Source: a virus
Virus record (IMG/VR): IMGVR_UViG_3300005518_000035
Location: 1-28,536 of that record
Strand: one strand, 5' to 3'
Length of the DNA stretch: 28,536 nucleotides
Part shown: positions 25,170-28,536 of the stretch, one piece after another
Layout of the letters: each line of letters opens with the position of its first letter
Position numbering within the stretch: the first letter of the stretch is position 1
The notes under the pieces: generated by a model
What the model saw: only the letters and a program-made list of their open reading frames with translations
Database searches by the model: none
What the model was told of the DNA's origin: nothing
Program-made: the position numbers and the translations under genes

Positions 25170-26994
25170 GCAGATCACTAGCAAGGTAGAGAGTCTCCGG
25201 AGAGCCGCATCCGATAGGGATCAGCGGCACCGCGACGTCCACGACGTCCGGTCCGGGGACATCGACACGGTGATCCCCGGGTCCATGCCTGACGCATGGC
25301 CCAAGCCCATCGTGGCCAACCTGGTCGACACCTCAGCCCGAGACATGGCTGAGGTTATGGGCGTCATGCCTTCGGTCAACTGCACGACCGCCATCTCAAG
25401 CTCGTACAAGTCGAAGCAGTTCAACTCGAAGAAGACAAAGATCGCCAACTGGTATCTCATCGAGTCTCGGCTGTACGCTGGCAAGCAGATCACGGTCTCC
25501 GACCACTACCTCACGTACGGCATGGCGATCTACTGCGTCGAGCCGGACTTCACCACCAAGCGTCCCCATATCCGGGTCGAGAACCCGATGGGCGTCTATC
25601 CTGAGTGGGACGCCTTCGGGCGTCTCAAGTCGTACACCAAGGTGTGGCGGGAAGAGGCTGTCCATCTGGTCGCCAAGTTCCCCGGCCTTCTCCGTATCCT
25701 CCAGGCCAACCAGGGCCCGAGAGATGACGGCTCGTGGGCCGAGCGTGAGATCGAGCTGATCAAGTACGTCGACAACGACCAGATCCTGATCTACCTGCCG
25801 CAGCATGGCAACCAGCTGGTTGACCGTATGGACAACCCGCTGGGGAAGATCTACGTCTCCATCGGCAAGCGCCCCGGCTACGACAACGAAGTCCGTGGTG
25901 CGTTCGATGACGCCATCTGGGTTCAGCTCGCCAAGAGCCGAATGGCTCTCCTCGGCCTTGAGGCTGTGGAGAAGAACGTCCGCGCTCCCCTGGCCGTCCC
26001 CCGCGACGTCCAGAAGATGACGTTCGGCGATGACGCGATCATCCGTACCGACAACCCGCAGCACGTGGTGCGTGTCGGCCTGGCCAACAACGTAGCCCCG
26101 ATGCAGGAAGCCCAGCTTCTTGAGCAGGAGCTGCGTACAGGCACTCGCACGCCTGAGGCGCGCTCGGGCCAGATGGATGCCTCGATCATCACCGGCAAGG
26201 GCGTACAGGCCCTTATGGGCGGCTTCAACACGGTCATCACCACGGGGCAGCAAGTCATCGGCGAGGCGCTCCGCATCGCTATCAACCTGGCCTTCGAGAT
26301 GGACGAGAAGCTCTGGGGCCAAGAGAAGAAGACGATCCGTGGAACAGTCCAAGGCAGCCCCTTCGAAGAGTCCTATCAGCCTGCGAAGGACATCGCGGGC
26401 GACTACACGGTGGACGTCAGTTATGGTTTTGCTGCTGGACAAGATCCTGCCCGTGCCATCGTGGGGCTCCTTCAGCTTCGAGGAGACCAGCTCATCTCCC
26501 GCGACTTCTTCCAGCGCCAGCTCCCGATGAACATAGACGTTGTCCAGATGCAGCAGCAGATCGACAACGAGCAGTTCACGGACGCCCTCAAGCAGGGCGT
26601 CATGGGTTACATGCAGGCCATCCCGACGATGGCCCTTCAGTCTCAGGGCCAGTTCGACCCGGTCCCTGAACTCCAGAAGGTGGCCAAGCTCATCGAGCTG
26701 CGAGAGAAGGGAAAGCCGGTTCACGACGCAGTCCTCGAAGTGTTCAAGCCCAAGGCTCAGCCTGGCGTGGATGCTACTCAGAGCCCTCTGGGCGCCCCTC
26801 TGGGCGCCGAACAGGGGCCTGCTGGACCTGGAGGACCCGGCGGGCCTGGAGGGGCCGCAGGAGCCAACATGGCGGGTGTCACACCCCAAGCTGGCGAATC
26901 GACTGGGCGCGACCTGATGTCGCTCCTATCTGGCCTGAACGGCAAGGGCCAGCCAACCATGGCGGCGCAGACGCGACGCCAGCAACCTGTGTGA
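25153..26994 (+). CDS. Portal protein
   Basis: 613 residues from ATG 25153, six bases after GGAGG. Recognised by place (after terminase), length and pattern: an N-terminal helical lead (SYEQITSKVESLRRAASDRD), WPKPIVANLVDTSARDMAEV, a beta-rich wing domain, a long stem/clip region with KSRMALLGLEAVEKNVRAPL, GKGVQALMGGFNTVITTGQQ, and a Gly/Pro-rich C-terminus (GPAGPGGPGGPGGAAGA). Twelve copies would form the portal ring through which DNA is packaged. It is followed by two small assembly-type genes. Confidence 0.85.
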   Translation: MALSYEQITSKVESLRRAASDRDQRHRDVHDVRSGDIDTVIPGSMPDAWPKPIVANLVDTSARDMAEVMGVMPSVNCTTAISSSYKSKQFNSKKTKIANWYLIESRLYAGKQITVSDHYLTYGMAIYCVEPDFTTKRPHIRVENPMGVYPEWDAFGRLKSYTKVWREEAVHLVAKFPGLLRILQANQGPRDDGSWAEREIELIKYVDNDQILIYLPQHGNQLVDRMDNPLGKIYVSIGKRPGYDNEVRGAFDDAIWVQLAKSRMALLGLEAVEKNVRAPLAVPRDVQKMTFGDDAIIRTDNPQHVVRVGLANNVAPMQEAQLLEQELRTGTRTPEARSGQMDASIITGKGVQALMGGFNTVITTGQQVIGEALRIAINLAFEMDEKLWGQEKKTIRGTVQGSPFEESYQPAKDIAGDYTVDVSYGFAAGQDPARAIVGLLQLRGDQLISRDFFQRQLPMNIDVVQMQQQIDNEQFTDALKQGVMGYMQAIPTMALQSQGQFDPVPELQKVAKLIELREKGKPVHDAVLEVFKPKAQPGVDATQSPLGAPLGAEQGPAGPGGPGGPGGAAGANMAGVTPQAGESTGRDLMSLLSGLNGKGQPTMAAQTRRQQPV

Positions 26995-27009
26995 TAACAA
27001 GGAGGAAAC

Positions 27010-27285
27010 ATGGGCCTGTCTCAGGTTCACAGTGGCTCCGGCCACGAAGGTAATCTCTCTGGTGGCATCGACGGGCACTCGCCTGACGGTGTCTTCGGAT
27101 CTCTGAAGGGTATGGCGCTTGAGGCGCCCGAGCTGAGCTTCTATGACCAGGACGGCAATATCGGTCCCGACCGGCTCAACCAGGAGCAGGCCACGACCAA
27201 CTGGCTTGCCACTGGTCCGATCATGAACGGCTCGTTCGATCCGGACAGCCTCACCCGTGGTACCGACAAGCACATGCCGAAGTGA
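27010..27285 (+). CDS. Small virion or assembly protein
   Basis: 91 residues from ATG 27010, with AAGGAGG six bases upstream. Gly/Ser/Asp-rich and mostly polar (VHSGSGHEGNLSGGIDGHSP, DQDGNIGPDRLNQEQATTNW), so probably flexible. It directly follows the portal gene, and a role in head assembly or as a minor virion component is inferred only from position. Confidence 0.7.
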   Translation: MGLSQVHSGSGHEGNLSGGIDGHSPDGVFGSLKGMALEAPELSFYDQDGNIGPDRLNQEQATTNWLATGPIMNGSFDPDSLTRGTDKHMPK

Positions 27286-27299
27286 GCGGAGGGTAGGCT

Positions 27300-27719
27300 A
27301 TGGGAACACCGACTCCCGGCCCTGGCAAGTTCAGCAAGCGGACCGACAAGGCTGTGGCCGACGCGAACCGTAGCCTGCCCAACGCCGACTACGGCGAGCA
27401 GGCGCAGTACCAGGCGGCCCAGCAGGGCATGCAGAAGCCCCAAGAGGTCAACGTCTCTGGGATGAACTTCAACGACCTGTTCGGCAACCCCGCGCAGAAC
27501 GTGGTGGGGCTCGGTGAGCCGAGCCAGATGCCGAACACCCCAGTCACTGATGGCGCCGACCTCGGCCCCGGCGGTGACAGCAGCATCCTGTCGAGCAGCC
27601 AGAAGGTGAGCGACACCACGATGGTCGCCTACCTCCCGGCGCTGGAGTTCATGGCCAACCAGCCGGGCAGCTCTGACGCTGCCCGCAACCTGGTACGCAA
27701 CCTCAAGGCGAATATGTAA
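27300..27719 (+). CDS. Small virion or assembly protein, low-complexity
   Basis: 139 residues from ATG 27300 with GGAGGG upstream. Polar, Gln/Asn/Gly-rich first half (GEQAQYQAAQQGMQKPQEVN), a Gly/Pro middle (GADLGPGGDSS) and a helical end (MVAYLPALEFMANQPGSSDA, RNLVRNLKANM). It could be a scaffold-like or internal protein. Neighbour of the portal and the large structural gene; no family recognised. Confidence 0.7.
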   Translation: MGTPTPGPGKFSKRTDKAVADANRSLPNADYGEQAQYQAAQQGMQKPQEVNVSGMNFNDLFGNPAQNVVGLGEPSQMPNTPVTDGADLGPGGDSSILSSSQKVSDTTMVAYLPALEFMANQPGSSDAARNLVRNLKANM

Positions 27720-27730
27720 GGAGTGAGATC

Positions 27731-28536
27731 ATGGCTGGCAACGGATATCAGGGGTCTCTCGGGTTCTGGGGCATCGACGACTACGGGCAGCCCAAGGATT
27801 CGTACTGGAACCAGGATATGGCTGATGCTGGCCAGGCGCTCTTCACGCAGCCTTCTACCGGGGTGACGGCAGGCTCCTTGCCTGCCGGTATCTTCGGCTC
27901 TCAGGAGGAGATACAGGCCTACGCACGGCAGGTCCGTGGCGGGTTCCTGAACTCTATCACCCAGGCCCTTGGGGCTGCCGACAAGGCCATCTCGAACATC
28001 CCGGTGATCGGCCAGGGCTACGAGGCTGTGAAGTGGCCGATCGACAAGGCTGCCAGCGGCCTGTACTGGGCCTACTCGAACATCATCTCTCGGCCCATGT
28101 CCACCCTTCTACTGGAGGCCGGGCGGGCGGAACTGGCGAAGGGCGGCATCGGCGACGCTGCTGATACTCTCACCTCCGGCAAGGAGTGGTCTGACGCCTG
28201 GAAGGACGCCAAGCACACTTCCCCCGCTCAGGCTGCCGTTAACTTCGCCAACACCGCTGGAGCTTCCGGCGACTACGTCGCTGGCGCACTGAACCCTCTG
28301 ACCGCCCTTACGGGCGGCCCTGCTGTTGGCGCCCTCGCTACTGGCGTCAGTGCGATCGGTGGCGGCTTCGATGAGAAGTCCGACCCCGAGAAGCGGATGG
28401 TTCAGCAGAACGTCAATCGGTTCACCACGGATACCGAGTACTGGCGGAACAAGCAGGGCTGGACCTACACGGTGGGCACTGGAGCCCTGGATGGGATGAT
28501 CTCCCTCGGGGCAGACCCTGCGGCACCCGCTATTGG
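27731..28536 (+). CDS. 5' part of a large virion structural or internal protein (partial)
   Basis: ATG 27731 seven bases after AAGGAG; the frame stays open for all 268 codons to the window edge. The start is Gly/Tyr/Asp-rich (GNGYQGSLGFWGIDDYGQ), followed by helices (DKAASGLYWAYSNIISRPMS, then LLLEAGRAELAKGG) and a Gly-rich hydrophobic region (LTGGPAVGALATGVSAIGGG). Large size, place after portal, and amphipathic/hydrophobic character fit an internal (ejection) virion protein or tape-measure-like structural protein. Function cannot be fixed from the visible part. Confidence 0.7.
   Translation, partial: MAGNGYQGSLGFWGIDDYGQPKDSYWNQDMADAGQALFTQPSTGVTAGSLPAGIFGSQEEIQAYARQVRGGFLNSITQALGAADKAISNIPVIGQGYEAVKWPIDKAASGLYWAYSNIISRPMSTLLLEAGRAELAKGGIGDAADTLTSGKEWSDAWKDAKHTSPAQAAVNFANTAGASGDYVAGALNPLTALTGGPAVGALATGVSAIGGGFDEKSDPEKRMVQQNVNRFTTDTEYWRNKQGWTYTVGTGALDGMISLGADPAAPAI

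Noticed and set aside
1-28536. Integrase, attachment site or insertion sequence
   Set aside because: No recombinase, transposase or terminal repeats were recognised; lysogeny cannot be judged from this window.

Overview
The window is a high-GC tailed-phage genome segment, most likely from an actinobacteriophage of Streptomyces or a close relative. Supporting signs are a WhiB-type regulator, many GTG and TTG starts with strong GGAGG ribosome sites, actinophage-style zinc-ribbon and HNH/endonuclease VII genes, and a leader motif that I recall as matching the Streptomyces rRNA leader. No integrase, attachment site or insertion sequence was recognised.

Layout. Positions 1-4244 (+) hold the end of the virion and lysis genes: a truncated structural gene, a tail fibre, a minor tail protein, a membrane/coiled-coil protein, a peptidoglycan-binding-like protein and an r1t-type holin, closed by a strong terminator. 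Positions 4298-11851 (-) form one tightly overlapping leftward early operon: WhiB regulator, Cas4/RecB-like nuclease, probable ssDNA-binding protein, RecA/DnaB-like ATPase, endonuclease VII, and a primase whose zinc-binding and TOPRIM halves are separate genes with an HNH gene between them. Many very small zinc-ribbon and membrane genes are also here, several under 60 codons. A 354-base regulatory gap and a divergent RHH-type regulator separate this from a short rightward operon (12448-14401: HNH endonuclease, metallophosphoesterase, sigma-like protein).

Positions 14455-19751 (-) form a second leftward operon of small accessory genes (phosphoribosyltransferase-like, GNAT-like, Cys-rich and membrane proteins). 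It carries the most unusual signal of the window: nine about 40-nt elements, all on the transcribed strand, that fold as tRNA 'elbow' minihelices. Each has an acceptor-like stem of 5-6 bp, a 9-11-nt linker retaining the D-loop GG, and a 6-bp T-stem with a 7-nt T-loop. None has an anticodon arm. Eight lie between cistrons, just after a stop codon and before the next ribosome site; the ninth ends the operon. Conserved G at position 1, a purine plus C directly 3' of the acceptor, and a paired change between linker and T-loop in two members argue for a real folded family. I infer operon punctuation or processing, for example by RNase P.

Positions 19752-21565 are a 1.8-kb noncoding region with a candidate leftward promoter, an rrn-type boxA mimic, a very large imperfect hairpin, a dense GGACA repeat cluster and several palindromes. 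From 21566 to the end (+) lie large terminase, endonuclease VII, endolysin, a second endonuclease VII, portal, two small virion or assembly genes, and the start of a large structural protein cut by the window edge.
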